Source of the DNA: DASZUK01 sp963844575
Lineage (GTDB): Bacteria; Actinomycetota; Acidimicrobiia; Acidimicrobiales; RAAP-2
Length of the DNA: 64,000 bases
Assembly (NCBI GenBank): GCA_963844575.1
Contig: CAWJOU010000005.1
Span: 3,286,001-3,350,000 of the forward strand
Direction: 5' to 3'
In this document: piece after piece, positions 32,943-42,660 of the stretch
Position numbering within the stretch: the stretch's first letter is position 1
Layout: each line of letters opens with the position of its first letter
Position numbers and translations under genes: made by a program
Notes under the pieces: generated by a model
The model's database searches: none
Told to the model about the DNA's origin: nothing
What the model saw: the letters and a program-made list of their open reading frames with translations, nothing else

Positions 32943-32970
32943 TGTGGGCGCTGCCTCTCGCGAAACGACG
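32943..32970 (+). other. attL-like direct repeat of the tRNA-Val 3' end
   Basis: 23 of 28 bases match 42661-42688, including an uninterrupted 13-base start (TGTGGGCGCTGCC). That region is the acceptor and T-arm end of the tRNA-Val gene. It lies on the side where an element integrated at the tRNA 3' end would leave its distal copy. Confidence 0.6.
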
Positions 32971-33024
32971 CCACGTGGTTTACTCCTTGCTGGTTATCCC
33001 TGTTCGGACGGTAGTCCGTCGGGG

Positions 33025-33070
33025 TGCACACCCCTGCACACCCTGCCTGCACACCCCTCTGCACACCCCC
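33025..33070 (+). repeat. Four TGCACACCC repeats
   Basis: Copies begin at 33025, 33035, 33048 and 33060 with spacing of 10, 13 and 12 bases, close to one helical turn. The first forms a hairpin with the preceding GGGGTG. Confidence 0.7.
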
Positions 33071-33273
33071 ACCTGTGCAGGGCTGTCGACATTCCGTCGA
33101 CAAACGGGCGAGTGCGCCAAGGGTCGTGCCATTTGACGCACGGTGGATCTGAGCCATTCCCAAAAGCGCCCGGCGGGTAAGCCCGTCGATGGGAGCGTCG
33201 TTCACGCGGTCCGGCTCACTCGGTGGTGGGTAGCAAGGCTTGACCGCGGGCCGGAGGAGTGACATCATCTTTG

Positions 33274-33615
33274 GTGTCACCGTGGTTGGTCGAACTGGAG
33301 CCGGAAGTACGGACGTGGCTGGAGAATCTGCTGCCAGCCGAATTCGCCACCGCGGCCTTCCATGTCGATCGCCTGGCGGACCGGGGCGCCCGGCTACGAA
33401 TGCCACACTCCCGGTCACTCGGCGAGGGACTGTTCGAGTTGCGATTCGACCTCGGGCGGGTGGCGCAGCGAGTCACGTTCTTCTTTCCCGGCGAGACCCG
33501 GCTGGTGCTACTGACGGTTTTCCGCAAGCAGCGGTCGAACGAGCGGGCCGAAGTAAACAGAGCCCGGGCGGCGATGCGTCGCTGCATCGAACAGGCCCAC
33601 ACGGCCGAGGAGTGA
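33274..33615 (+). CDS. HigB/RelE-like toxin (phage Gp49-like family)
   Basis: About 113 aa. SPWLVELEPEVRTWLENLLP at the start, LADRGARLRMPHSRSLGEGLFELRF in the middle and RVTFFFPGETRLVLLTVFRKQ at the end are the standard order of Gp49-like HigB toxins, mRNA-cleaving RelE-fold enzymes. The final basic helix is present. Start is uncertain: GGAGGAG at 33253-33259 could serve TTG 33271 or GTG 33274; the GTG at 33259 overlaps that site itself. An XRE antitoxin follows after 10 bases, the toxin-first order typical of hig modules. Confidence 0.82.
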   Translation: MSPWLVELEPEVRTWLENLLPAEFATAAFHVDRLADRGARLRMPHSRSLGEGLFELRFDLGRVAQRVTFFFPGETRLVLLTVFRKQRSNERAEVNRARAAMRRCIEQAHTAEE

Positions 33616-33625
33616 GGAGAAGGCG

Positions 33626-33928
33626 ATGTCGAAGAGTTGGACCGAACTGAAGGCACAGCGGCTGGGCGCCATGAGCACGGCCGAACGGGTCGAGTACGAC
33701 CGTGCTTATGCCGCCGCGGCCCTGGCCGCCGAGGTCGGCGAGCGAGTGCGTGAAGCACGAGAAGCTGCCGGGCTCAGCCAACGGGAGCTGGCCCGCCGGA
33801 TGGGAACGAGCCAGGCCGCCGTGGACCGGCTGGAGGCTGGCGGCGTCGGCGCCACGTTGACGACCCTTCAGCGGGTGGCCACCGCCCTCGGGCTCGAGGT
33901 CAACGTCGAGCTGCGGCGGTCCGCATAG
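33626..33928 (+). CDS. HigA-like XRE antitoxin
   Basis: A 100-aa protein with a helix-turn-helix at about residues 38-92 (VREAREAAGLSQRELARRMGTSQAAVDRLEAG, then LTTLQRVATALGLEVNVEL). The N-terminal ~35 aa helix should contact the toxin. Family members neutralise HigB and repress the operon. ATG preceded by GAGGAGAAGG. The inverted repeat at 33084-33102 is a possible operator. Confidence 0.85.
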   Translation: MSKSWTELKAQRLGAMSTAERVEYDRAYAAAALAAEVGERVREAREAAGLSQRELARRMGTSQAAVDRLEAGGVGATLTTLQRVATALGLEVNVELRRSA

Positions 33929-34064
33929 AGAGCCGAACCCGTAGAAACCTGAGGGTCTCGGATCACCCGGCCTCCTTACAGGTATCCGATCGACGTGTGG
34001 CCTTGCCTCGATCCGATGGAAACCGGTCCATCAGATCGAGCAAGACCAGATCCGGCTACGCCGT

Positions 34065-35161
34065 TCAGAATGGCGGAGGGATGCGGCGAGCGAACTCGTT
34101 CAGAGAGTCCACTGCTTGATCGAATGCCTCATTGGAGTCGAGGAGTCCTGGCGTGACCAGCTGTCCTCGGTACGGTTCGATCGTAGGTGGCGTGTGAGGA
34201 GGGAACCGGAAGTGCCGCCACCAGAAGCGACCAAAGAACAGGTGGCCTCCGAGAGCGGGGGAGATTGCCGACATTACGTACTCGAGCTGGTCGAAGGCTT
34301 CGTCGTAGGTTTCGTCGCCCGTGAACATCCATCGAGCTGGCTTCTGGAGTAGCTGATGGAGGTGGTCGGACAGCGGGGTGTGCTTTCTTCTGCCGCCGTC
34401 CAGTTGTCCCAGAAGATCCAGAGATTCGCTGCCGATCCCGTTAGCTGGTGCGACCTTGTACAAGATCGACTCTTCACCAGTACCGTAGCGGCTCTTGATC
34501 CTCGTCCGCAGGACCTTCAAGAAGGCGCTGAGCCGATTGCTGGCGATGCTGGCGATACCGACGGCATAGACGGCGATGACCGTCGGGTAGCCCTGCAGGC
34601 CTAGCCAGACAACGTTACCGCTCAAGTTCCGGGGACGCTGCTCAACGCTCAGGACGGCTCTGACCCAAAGCTCGTCGTGCACAGCGGGCTCTCCGAAGTA
34701 GACGCCCGCCATCAGAAGAACAACCGGCCGCTCCATCTGTGCTTCGTAGCTGGCGAGGCGGAGCATCAACTTCTCGCGGGTCACCCTGTCACTGGGCGCA
34801 GGGAACCGTTCGGGACCCACTGCCTCAGCTGCACGGGCACACTCGGTAGACATCAGGTCGGCGAGCCGGATCCTCTGGACCGGGTCAGGCAGATAGCGCT
34901 TGAGCTCGGCCACCGCCAGCGTCGTCGTCGGGGCCGGAGACGCCTTGAGCTCGGCGATGACAGCCACCTTGGTGGCAAGCTCGTCAAAGAACCGATCGGC
35001 ATCGACGATCGGCACCTCGACCGCTCCTCGATTCGCTACCAACTGGCTGGCTTCTCCTGCGAGCAGGGATCGGCGGCACCAGTAGGTGGCGTACCGCCGG
35101 TTCGGGGCCCGGTCGATGGCTTGCCGCAGGGCGACGTCCCACTCGCCGGACCAGCCACAGA
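34065..35161 (-). pseudogene. SIR2-family protein, C-terminal part cut off by an IS1634-type element
   Basis: About 364 codons beginning VCGWSGEWDVALRQAIDRAPNRRYATYW, the end of a SIR2-like NAD-binding domain (GWS-x-EWD, R-R-Y-x-TYW), followed by a ~300-aa C-terminal region of unknown fold with no recognised catalytic motif. An apparent start (frame open from 35186) comes from IS terminal sequence. Joined to 37164-37802 by removing the IS and one copy of the TCTGT target repeat, the frame is intact and encodes 576 aa. See the N-terminal entry for function. Confidence 0.85.
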
Positions 35162-37163
35162 CCGGGGTTACTGAGCTCGTAGGCACGCGGTCGAGGAGAA
35201 ACGTGTGTTGACCAGGGTGAACGGGCGCGACGGCTGGCGCTGGCGTGTTACTACGCGGTGCTGTGACCTGGGATTACGCGACGGGCTCGGGCAGCTCGTA
35301 GTCGAGGATCTGCGCCGGCTCGCGAACGCCGAGCGCGGCCAGGATCTCCCGCTGGCGCGCCGTCGTCGCCGTGCGTTTCGCGATCCGGCCCTCGTTGGTC
35401 TCGAGGGTGACGAGGTGCATGCGGTCGAGCTCGTGGCGGAGGTTGCGCCACGTGTCGCCGGTGGCGTTCTCCGCGACGCGGATGAGCAAGAGCGCGAGCC
35501 AGCACAGCTGGACATGGGCGCGGATGCGGTCCTCGCGGTGGTGAAAGACGGGACGGAGCGAGAGCGCTCCCTTCAGGTCCCGCCATCCCCGCTCGACCTG
35601 GGAGAGTTGCTTGTAGGCGAGGGCGAGGTCGGTCGCCGAGAGCGAGTCGTCGTCGGAGCGGAGCACGAACTTGCCGTCGTAGCGGGCCTCGTCGGCGACC
35701 GTCGCGCGGTCGACGCGGAGCTTGCCCTCGGGCGTGCGACGAAGGAGGCGGTGGAGGCCGGGGGTCGTTCGCAGCTCGCCGACGAGCTCGTCGCGTCGTT
35801 GCTTGCTCCAGGCGTCGCTGCCCTCGATCCTCCGCTCCAGGTACGCGACGAGGTTCTCGCGCACAGCCCCGTCGCGCGCGGCCACCTCAGGGTTGTGGCA
35901 GACGACGAAGCGGCTCATCCTCGCCCCCTCGCCGACGCGGACCTCCTTCACCTCCAAGTTGCCGTCGACACTGTGGTAGCGACCGGCGCGCGACAGCGCG
36001 CTTTTGACCTCGCGCGAGGCGCTCCGCAGCCGCTCGGCCATCACGTAGTGGCTCCCCGCTCCGGCGAGGTAGGCGCGGTTGTCGGCGGAGTTGAACCCCG
36101 AGTCACAGACGAAGACCACCCGATGGAGCATCCAGCCGGCGAGGTCGTCCTTGATCTTGCGGATGATCGCCTTGTCCGACGTCGTGCCGGGGAAGGTCCA
36201 GCAGCGGATCGGGATCCCCTCGGCGGTGACGGCCATGCCGAGGGTGACCTGAGGAAGGTCGGGCCGGTGGTCCTTCGAGTGCTTGGAGAACCGGCGGGTC
36301 GCCGCCTCCTCGGGCACGGTGAGCGTCTTCTCCGCCGCGGTGGTCTCGACCTCACCGCCAGCACGGTCGAGCTCCGCGAGCGAGTCAGCGATGTCGCGCT
36401 CGAAGTAGGTCGAGGACGTGTCGACGAAGATGACGTCACAGGCGAGGTTCAACAGGTTCGCGGTCCGGTTGAAGATCCCTTCTGCGATCTCTGGAAGTGC
36501 GTCGAGCAGGAAGTCCATCGCCGCGTACGCGGCCTGGTCGTCGAAGACCGGGCAGTCGAGGAGGGCGACCCGCTCGCGCGCCCAGGCGACCGACGCGAGC
36601 TTGGACCCCGGCTCCAAGCAGCGCTGCGCGACGAGGGCGAAGAGCACGCGTTCGGTGACCGCCGGGTCGAGGCGCCGGCCGGCCGCCGCCAGCGCGAGCG
36701 CCTGGGTGACGCCGAGCCGCCTCCACAGCTCGTCGAGCAGGTACGCGCCGCCAAAGCGACGGGCGTCGGCGACCTCGACGTCGGAGCCACTGGTGGCCGC
36801 AACGGCCTCGGCGGGATCGAGGAAGCGGCCGATCGAGGAGACGAGACGCGCCAGCGCCTCGCGGTCGACCCCGTCGGCGCGGCCAAAGTTGTGAATCACC
36901 TTCGCCACCGGCGAACCCGAGACCGGGTGGCGCTCGTTGTGCGCCAGCTGGAGGTAGCTGACCGTGGAGCCGTCCTTGTTGCGCCGCTTCGTCTCCCGTA
37001 GGTACACGCCTACAAGAGTACGCCGTTACTGCATGTAGTCACGGCATTTGTCATCTAGCCGTGTGCCTACACGTTTTCGCGTCTCTCGCCCACCCCCAAC
37101 GTGACTACCAGGGCAAACGGTTTCCGAGCGGCCCAGGTCTGCCTACGAGCTCAGTAACTCCGG
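35162..37163 (-). mobile_element. IS1634-type insertion sequence (IS4 superfamily), complete
   Basis: 2002 bp with 23-bp terminal inverted repeats (35162-35184 and 37141-37163) differing at one position, flanked by 5-bp target duplications ACAGA (35157-35161 and 37164-37168). A single transposase gene. It sits inside the SIR2-like gene in the same orientation and splits it. Confidence 0.93.
35274..37007 (-). CDS. IS1634-family transposase
   Basis: A 577-aa DDE transposase of the IS1634/IS4 group. N-terminus MYLRETKRRNKDGSTVSYLQL is typical. Catalytic positions are visible in IFVDTSSTYFE, FVCDSGFNSADNRAYL and the E of LSQVERGWRDLKGALSLRPVFH. Length is normal and no stop or frameshift is seen, so the element may still move. 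ATG 37007; the upstream 130 bases up to the terminal repeat hold short CCTACA-type repeats and presumably the promoter. Confidence 0.92.
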   Translation of the reverse strand: MYLRETKRRNKDGSTVSYLQLAHNERHPVSGSPVAKVIHNFGRADGVDREALARLVSSIGRFLDPAEAVAATSGSDVEVADARRFGGAYLLDELWRRLGVTQALALAAAGRRLDPAVTERVLFALVAQRCLEPGSKLASVAWARERVALLDCPVFDDQAAYAAMDFLLDALPEIAEGIFNRTANLLNLACDVIFVDTSSTYFERDIADSLAELDRAGGEVETTAAEKTLTVPEEAATRRFSKHSKDHRPDLPQVTLGMAVTAEGIPIRCWTFPGTTSDKAIIRKIKDDLAGWMLHRVVFVCDSGFNSADNRAYLAGAGSHYVMAERLRSASREVKSALSRAGRYHSVDGNLEVKEVRVGEGARMSRFVVCHNPEVAARDGAVRENLVAYLERRIEGSDAWSKQRRDELVGELRTTPGLHRLLRRTPEGKLRVDRATVADEARYDGKFVLRSDDDSLSATDLALAYKQLSQVERGWRDLKGALSLRPVFHHREDRIRAHVQLCWLALLLIRVAENATGDTWRNLRHELDRMHLVTLETNEGRIAKRTATTARQREILAALGVREPAQILDYELPEPVA

Positions 37164-37802
37164 ACAGACGACGAGACCGTATCGGTCAAAGATCTCGTCC
37201 AGAAGGGCGTCCAACTCTGCTGGATAGCCGGCGAGCTCATCCACAGTGTTGCGGAGGTCGGGAGACATGTAGTCCCCGTGGACCTTCACGACCGTCAGTC
37301 GCACGTGATTGAGCGGCGCCGCGCCCCGGATCCCATCGGCGCTCGTGATGACTTGAGGCTGGACACCTTCTTGGGTCAGGGCAGTCTCCAGCAACCGATC
37401 GAAGTTGGTGGTCACAACCACCTTGATGTGGCCGCGGGCAGCCAACCGGGCAATGGCTCGGTGACCTTGGGTCGGCTGCTTGAGCCCACGGTCTCGTTCC
37501 TCGTCGGTCGGCTCAAAGTACTGCTCCAGCAAAGCCCGTCGTTCGGCCTGAGTGGGGGCCAGTTGCTCGAGAAGGCGCGAGTAGTCGACGTCAGTTCCGG
37601 AGTAGCGGGCGTACCAGGCAACAGGGTCGTCGCCAGGCTCCTCGCCGGCCATTCCGGCCACCCGCCTGGCCAGGTCCGTGACGACCTCCCAGCCGGTCGG
37701 CACGCCGGCTGCCCGCGAAATCCCGGAGCCGACCAAGAGGGCGTACGTGCCAGGTGATGCCTCCATGGAGGAGGCCAGGGGAATGATGGGCTCAAGGGTC
37801 AT
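37164..37802 (-). pseudogene. SIR2-family protein, N-terminal part (interrupted)
   Basis: 213 codons of a SIR2-like domain: YALLVGSGISRAAGVPTGWEVV (NAD-binding G-S-G-x-S-x-x-A-G-x-P), VVTTNFDRLLETAL (T-x-N-x-D), VVKVHGDYMSPDLRNT (catalytic-type H-G-D), and FDRYGLVVC up to the IS junction. SIR2 proteins of this architecture are NAD-depleting effectors in several anti-phage systems (established for the family; this one untested). ATG 37802 follows AAAGGAAAGGA and lies 81 bases after the DUF4209-like stop. The IS insertion between Cys and Gly-Trp-Ser destroys the gene. Confidence 0.87.
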
Positions 37803-37883
37803 AGGTCCTTTCCTTTCACAGACTTACGCATCGACATGCTCAAGGACCCAGGCACTGTTCGTCCCTCGCAGCCTCTCGATCGG

Positions 37884-38044
37884 CTATTCGTCAGGCTGGT
37901 CTGGCGGTGGAGTCGGGGTGAGGGTGATGCCGAAGGCGAGGTAGAGGGCGGCGATGAGCGTCAGCCCTGCGATCCACTCGCCCACCTCGTCAACGGATCC
38001 GTGGAGAAGTTCGTTGCGGAAGTTGAATCCGTGCGGGGCAACTA
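37884..38044 (-). pseudogene. DUF4209-like protein, C-terminal fragment cut off by an IS630-type element
   Basis: 53 codons reading VAPHGFNFRNELLHGSVDEV followed by a hydrophobic helix (GEWIAGLTLIAALYLAFGI) and a proline-rich tail. The N-F-R-N-x-x-x-H-G motif is the C-terminal signature of DUF4209 proteins. In-frame with 39274-40875 once the IS630 element and one TA are removed (587 codons including stop). Confidence 0.8.
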
Positions 38045-39273
38045 GTGTCATGGAAGGTTGATCCACTGAGAAATTATCTGTAGAGGGGAATTTCTCCCGC
38101 ACCGGGCGCGTTCTGCGGTCTTGTAGGCCAAGATCGGAGGAACGCCATGGCACGCAGAGGACGACCGACCGTCGAGATCGACCTGAGCGCGGAAGAGCGC
38201 TCGGTCCTCGAACGGTGGGCCCGCCGCCAGTCGTCGTCCCAGGCCTTGGCGTTGCGGTCGAAGATCGTGCTGGCCTGTGCGGCCGAGGAAGCCACCCAGG
38301 AGGAGATTGCCGCCCAACTGGGCTGTCATCCGGTGACGGTGGGCAAGTGGCGCCAGCGCTTCTTTATCGATCGTCTCGACGGGCTGACCGACGCCCCTCG
38401 TCCCGGTGCGGCCCGCCGGATCGGCGACGACCTGGTGGAGGCGGTCGTGGTCGAGACGCTCGAGACCGCTCCCGACGACGCCACCCACTGGTCGACGAGG
38501 AGCCTGGCGAAGAAGCACGGGATCAGTCACACCACGGTGCGGGAGATCTGGCGGGCCTTCGGGTTGAAACCGTGGCGCCAAGACTCCTTCAAGGTCTCTC
38601 CCGACCCCGACCTGGTCGAGAAGATCCGTGACCTGGTCGGGTTGTACATGAGCCCGCCGGTGGCCGCCGCCGTTTTCGCCATCGACGAAAAGCCCCAGAT
38701 CCAGGCCATCGATCGGACGGCCCCGACGCTGCCGATGCTGCCCACCACGCCGGCCCGGGCCACCCACGACTATGAGCGCAACGGCACGTTGGACCTGTTC
38801 GCTGCCCTCAACGTGGCGACGGGGGCGGTGATCACCGACATCCGCCAGTCCCACAAGAGCGTCGACTTCGTCGCCTTCTTGAACAAGGTCGACCGCCAGG
38901 CGCCAAAAGAGCTGGACGTCCACGTGATCTTGGACAACCTCCAGACTCACAAGACCCCGCTCGTCCACCGCTGGCTGTTGCGTCACCGCCGGTTCCACTT
39001 CCACTTCACCCCGACGTACGGGTCATGGATGAACCTGGTCGAGCGGTGGTTCTCCGCCCTTACGACCAAGAAGCTCCAGCGGTCTGCGCACCGCAACGTC
39101 AAGGAGCTGGCCGACGACATCATGAGCTGGGCGGCCACCTGGAACGAGAACCCCCGGCCGTTCATCTGGACCAAGACCGCCGAGGAGATCCTTCAACGGC
39201 TTGCCGGCTACTGCTCTGCCGTCAATATCGGCGCATGAGGTCACTTTCTCAGTGGATCAACCTTCCATGACAC
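38045..39273 (+). mobile_element. IS630-family insertion sequence, complete
   Basis: 1229 bp with perfect ~29-bp terminal inverted repeats (start GTGTCATGGAAGG, end CCTTCCATGACAC) flanked by TA on both sides, the IS630 target. It sits in the DUF4209-like gene in opposite orientation. Confidence 0.93.
38147..39238 (+). CDS. IS630-family transposase
   Basis: A 363-aa protein with an N-terminal HTH pair (ALRSKIVLACAAEEATQEEIAAQLG; KHGISHTTVREIWRAFGLKP) and a Tc1/mariner-type DDE domain: AIDEKPQIQAIDR, VILDNLQTHKTP, and Glu in SWMNLVERWFSALT. The ATG follows GGAGGA. Full length and intact. Confidence 0.93.
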   Translation: MARRGRPTVEIDLSAEERSVLERWARRQSSSQALALRSKIVLACAAEEATQEEIAAQLGCHPVTVGKWRQRFFIDRLDGLTDAPRPGAARRIGDDLVEAVVVETLETAPDDATHWSTRSLAKKHGISHTTVREIWRAFGLKPWRQDSFKVSPDPDLVEKIRDLVGLYMSPPVAAAVFAIDEKPQIQAIDRTAPTLPMLPTTPARATHDYERNGTLDLFAALNVATGAVITDIRQSHKSVDFVAFLNKVDRQAPKELDVHVILDNLQTHKTPLVHRWLLRHRRFHFHFTPTYGSWMNLVERWFSALTTKKLQRSAHRNVKELADDIMSWAATWNENPRPFIWTKTAEEILQRLAGYCSAVNIGA

Positions 39274-40875
39274 TAGGAGAGTTCCGAGAAAGCGGCCCCA
39301 CGATGGATCCAGTCCCCGGTCGTCCAACATGCCCAACAGGACTCCAAGGCCCGCGTACTGCCCCGGCTTTGTTGGCCGTTCGATGCGAAACACCGGAGCC
39401 CGCATGCGAACCAGCAGTTCACGGGCGACGCGTTCGATCCGTGGCACGGCAGTACAGGCAGCACCTTCTGGATCGCCGCCGAAGAATCGCCCCAGGGCAC
39501 GGGCTAGGGCGGCGCCCACGGCGTCGGGGACGTGGTCATGTTGGGCCAAGAACGCTGCCAGCTGCTCTGGGTCGATCGGACCGAACCGTTCCCCGATGCG
39601 TTGAAGCGCATCAACGTAGATGCGTCCGAGGATCTGCAGTTGCATCACCTCCACGTTGGCCAAGTGGTAAGCCGCCCGTTGCTCGTCGCTGCTCGCCGTG
39701 CGCCGAGGCAGCCCATCGGGGCCTAGTTGATTCACCGGGATGAACGTCGAGAAGGAGTTCTGGGACTGGTCAGCGACGGTGGCCTGATTCCGCGCAAGTT
39801 GACCTGACGGAGGCTCTCCAGCTACCAGACGAAGGAACGCTTCCTCCCACGTTGAGGTTCCGACAATGCTCTGAATCAGGCCCTCCACGACGTCTCTGGG
39901 CAGCGATACGGGATAGGTGTGGCGAACGAGCCCGATGTCTTGCCCTGCAAAGTCCTGGAGTCTGGCGACAGCCCTTTCGCGGAGGTCTCCCAACTTGTAC
40001 TTCTCGGCGCGCTGTGCGGCATCGGTCAGGTGACTCACGGCGATCATCGGTTCGGAGACCTCGGCGGCCTCGAGCAGCGCCTCGATCTCCTCTCGATGGA
40101 GCCGCTCGGTGACCGCTGGTTCGATGCCTGGCCGGCTCAGTTCCAGTTGGATGGAGGAGAGGGTGTTCCACAGGTCACCTCGGTAACGGGCACGTGCCGT
40201 AGCCAGGAGATCGTTCAACTCATCCGCCTGGACCCGGTCATGAGCGAGTGGCTCGATGAATCCCAGAACCACCCCTGCGCCAGCATCCTTGTCGGCGAGG
40301 GCGATGCGAGCCGCATCTACGAGTCGCCTCAGGACCTCGGCAGCAAGTTCCTCTTGACCGGTGCGTCTGGCCAGATCCAGAGCGCGCTCCAGCGCCTTGA
40401 CAGCTCCGAGCGCTACTTGGATTCTGGCGACCTCCTCCATCTCCGGTGGGTTCGGGTAGTGCCCGGCGAGTTCGATGTAGGCCTCCACCGCCGCGCACAC
40501 GTGATCCCGACGGTCGCCGCGGCGCGTGATGAAGCAGAGGTCATGGAGCCGGGCCCGGGCCACCGGTGCCGTGACTCGATCAGCACAGCGCTCCCAGGTC
40601 ACCAAAGCCCACTCGGGCATCTGGTCAATCGGCGGTGGATTGGAGAAATCTCCAAACTGGGAGATAGGTCCGAAGTACAGCTCATCGGTCTTCGCCTGTG
40701 AGTTCTCAATGTATAGGAATGCATCCGAAATCGCTACATCCGGCGTCTCGGTCTCCTCTTGGGCGATGTCCAGACGTTGCTGGACGTCCAAACATCTCAC
40801 GGCACCTTCGCTGGCCCTGTCGATCCGCTGCACCAGATCCTCGAGTGCGTCACCCTCTGGGGCTTCAACGGCCAT
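39274..40875 (-). pseudogene. DUF4209-like protein, N-terminal part (interrupted)
   Basis: About 534 codons. The body is helical with tetratricopeptide-like stretches (VAAVEAYIELAGHYPNP; KALERALDLARRTGQEELAAEVL) and ends IERVARELLVRMRAPVF....LGVLLGMLDDRG, which is the start of the DUF4209 C-terminal domain. ATG 40875 (MAVEAPEGDALEDLVQRID) is the most credible start; the upstream frame is arginine-rich and unlike a protein. With the 37884-38044 fragment it would make 586 aa. DUF4209 function is not established. Between a HEPN-like and a SIR2-like gene, a defence role is inferred. Confidence 0.78.
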
Positions 40876-41092
40876 TTCACGATCTTTACATACCGGATTC
40901 CCGACGCCGCGCCGGAACCTGCAATTGACAGGTTTAGCTCTCGCGATGTCCTGACCCATTGCCGAAGCTGCCTCACGTGCACCGCCGACGCCTGCCGATT
41001 GAGCTGACTCATCAGTAGCACACGAGCCAGCTCGTCGATCTGGCCAGTTGCTCAGGTTTAACCTCGCGGCCCGTCGCAATTGACGCCGACGT

Positions 41093-42500
41093 CTACGGCC
41101 GCTCTTTCCTCCGACGTGCGGCCCGGTGGGAGGCGCGAGCCACCAAAAGATGTTGCAGGTTCGGACGTCGCTCACGCATAGCAATGACCAGCGGCCAATC
41201 TACCACCGTAGGTCCGAAAGACTGCCGTCCCGTACTCCTTTCTTGTAGAATACGGCGAACCGAGTTATCTTCGAAAAGAAGAGCCGCCTTCGCGAGACGG
41301 TAACGGCGGTCGTCGTTTGGTGGATGCCAGACGCTGACTTCAGCGCGAATGCCCTCCACCCCGTCTCGGGCTTCTCGTCTGGCCATCCACCAATTGACCC
41401 TCACTTCTGGCGAGATCGATTCGACATCTCGGCCCTTGACCACCATCTCGGCCAACCTCAGGGCCTCGTCCCACTGCTTCTGCTCCAGGTAGTGCAGAAG
41501 CAGTGTCGAGGCGAGGTCTGCTGGAGCCGGATCGGTCCTTGTTAGCTTGACGAGGTAGGCCACTGCCAAAATCTGCGCTGCTTCACTCAGAAGCTCCGCC
41601 GCCGTATCGAAGTAGTCCTCGTCGCACATGAGAATCTGACCCAATCGGACGTCAGGTGATCCAGTGCGTTGGAGGTAGCGCTCATCAACACGGCCCCCCG
41701 TATGAATGAGGAGGTCCCGGCGGGCAAAGATCTCGATGACCCTTCCCCAGTCGATACCCAGCGCAGTTGCGTCGAACTGAGTGTCTCCCTGGATCCTCAC
41801 TATCCAATCCGACGGCGTCTTTTGGATGAGCTCCCGGACCTTGTCGTCGATGGCCTTTCGCTTCAGATCCTCTTTCGATGCGTAGCGGTCGAGTGTCTCC
41901 ATCTTGATCATCCGCTTGCCAATCTCTCCAGGATAAGCCGTGAGGCGGAGCCGAAAGATCGCACCGAGCATCTCCTCGAAGCTCGCGGTGAGAGTCGGCA
42001 CGAGGGCATTCCCGAGACGGGTCGTGAGCGACGGAGCGTGCTTCCATTGCAGATAGAGGAGGGCGTAGTGCATCCCGTCGCGATCTTCTTTGCTCACTGC
42101 CAGCAACACGGTGTGACGCCTCAGCCACCTGCTTTGGCGGGGCACTGACCGTCAGCAAGGCGACGAGCTGTTCCAAGGCGATCGGGTGCACCGCCGCCGT
42201 ATCTTCGTCCGGCGCAGTCTTGGCAAGGCTCTCGAGGTAGCCGGTCGCGTCGTCGTAGGCATCGTCCGCCGCCCGTTCAATCCTCTTGATGATCGAAGCC
42301 GAGTGGCGCAAGGAGATGGCGTGGGCCAACTCCTTGAGGTCATCGGGTGGGCGACGGTTCTGCTGCTCGTGGCGGGCCTGGCTAAGCAAGCGGCGTAGGT
42401 CATGGACCGTGACTGAGAAGCGTGTGATCGCGGATCGCAGCACCAGTGACAGACGCTGTCCGAACGTGTAGTCCTCCACCGCCACGCAGACATTGTGCAC
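41093..42500 (-). pseudogene. HEPN-like protein with a frameshift
   Basis: Two reading frames join near 42080-42150. Frame one, from GTG 42500, gives about 120 aa of helical sequence (LKELAHAISLRHSASIIKRIERAADDAY). The next, to 41093, gives about 340 aa including IFARRDLLIHTGGRVDERYL, an R-x4-H HEPN ribonuclease-type motif, then helical repeats. The total span is 1408 bases, one more than a multiple of three, so a single extra base explains the break. No separate start with a ribosome site is seen for the second part. It may be a real mutation or a sequencing error. First gene of the three-gene minus-strand cluster beside tRNA-Val. Confidence 0.65.
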
Positions 42501-42660
42501 GCCCCAAGGGACATCGGTCGCGACACGGCAACGGACCAGTGGTCGGGTCCTGAGGATGTGGTCGGCTGGCCGCCTGAATCCTGAAATCCCCCGCAGACAG
42601 AGTCGCCACTCTTGACCACGGCTACGCGGCCGGCCTAGAGTTGATTATTTACATCGGATT

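Larger units (their letters stand above)
32868..33273. other. Island left-boundary region: no gene, several short repeats
   Basis: About 400 bases without a convincing gene. It holds an inverted repeat CACTATT-CAATT-AATAGTG (32926-32944), the attL-like copy of the tRNA 3' end (32943-32970), four copies of TGCACACCC (33025-33070) and a perfect dyad TGTCGAC-ATTCC-GTCGACA (33084-33102). The last may be an operator for the toxin-antitoxin pair that follows. Confidence 0.6.

Noticed and set aside
35205..37001. 598-codon plus-strand frame
   Set aside because: Exact antisense shadow of the IS1634-type transposase, a common result of high GC codon bias.
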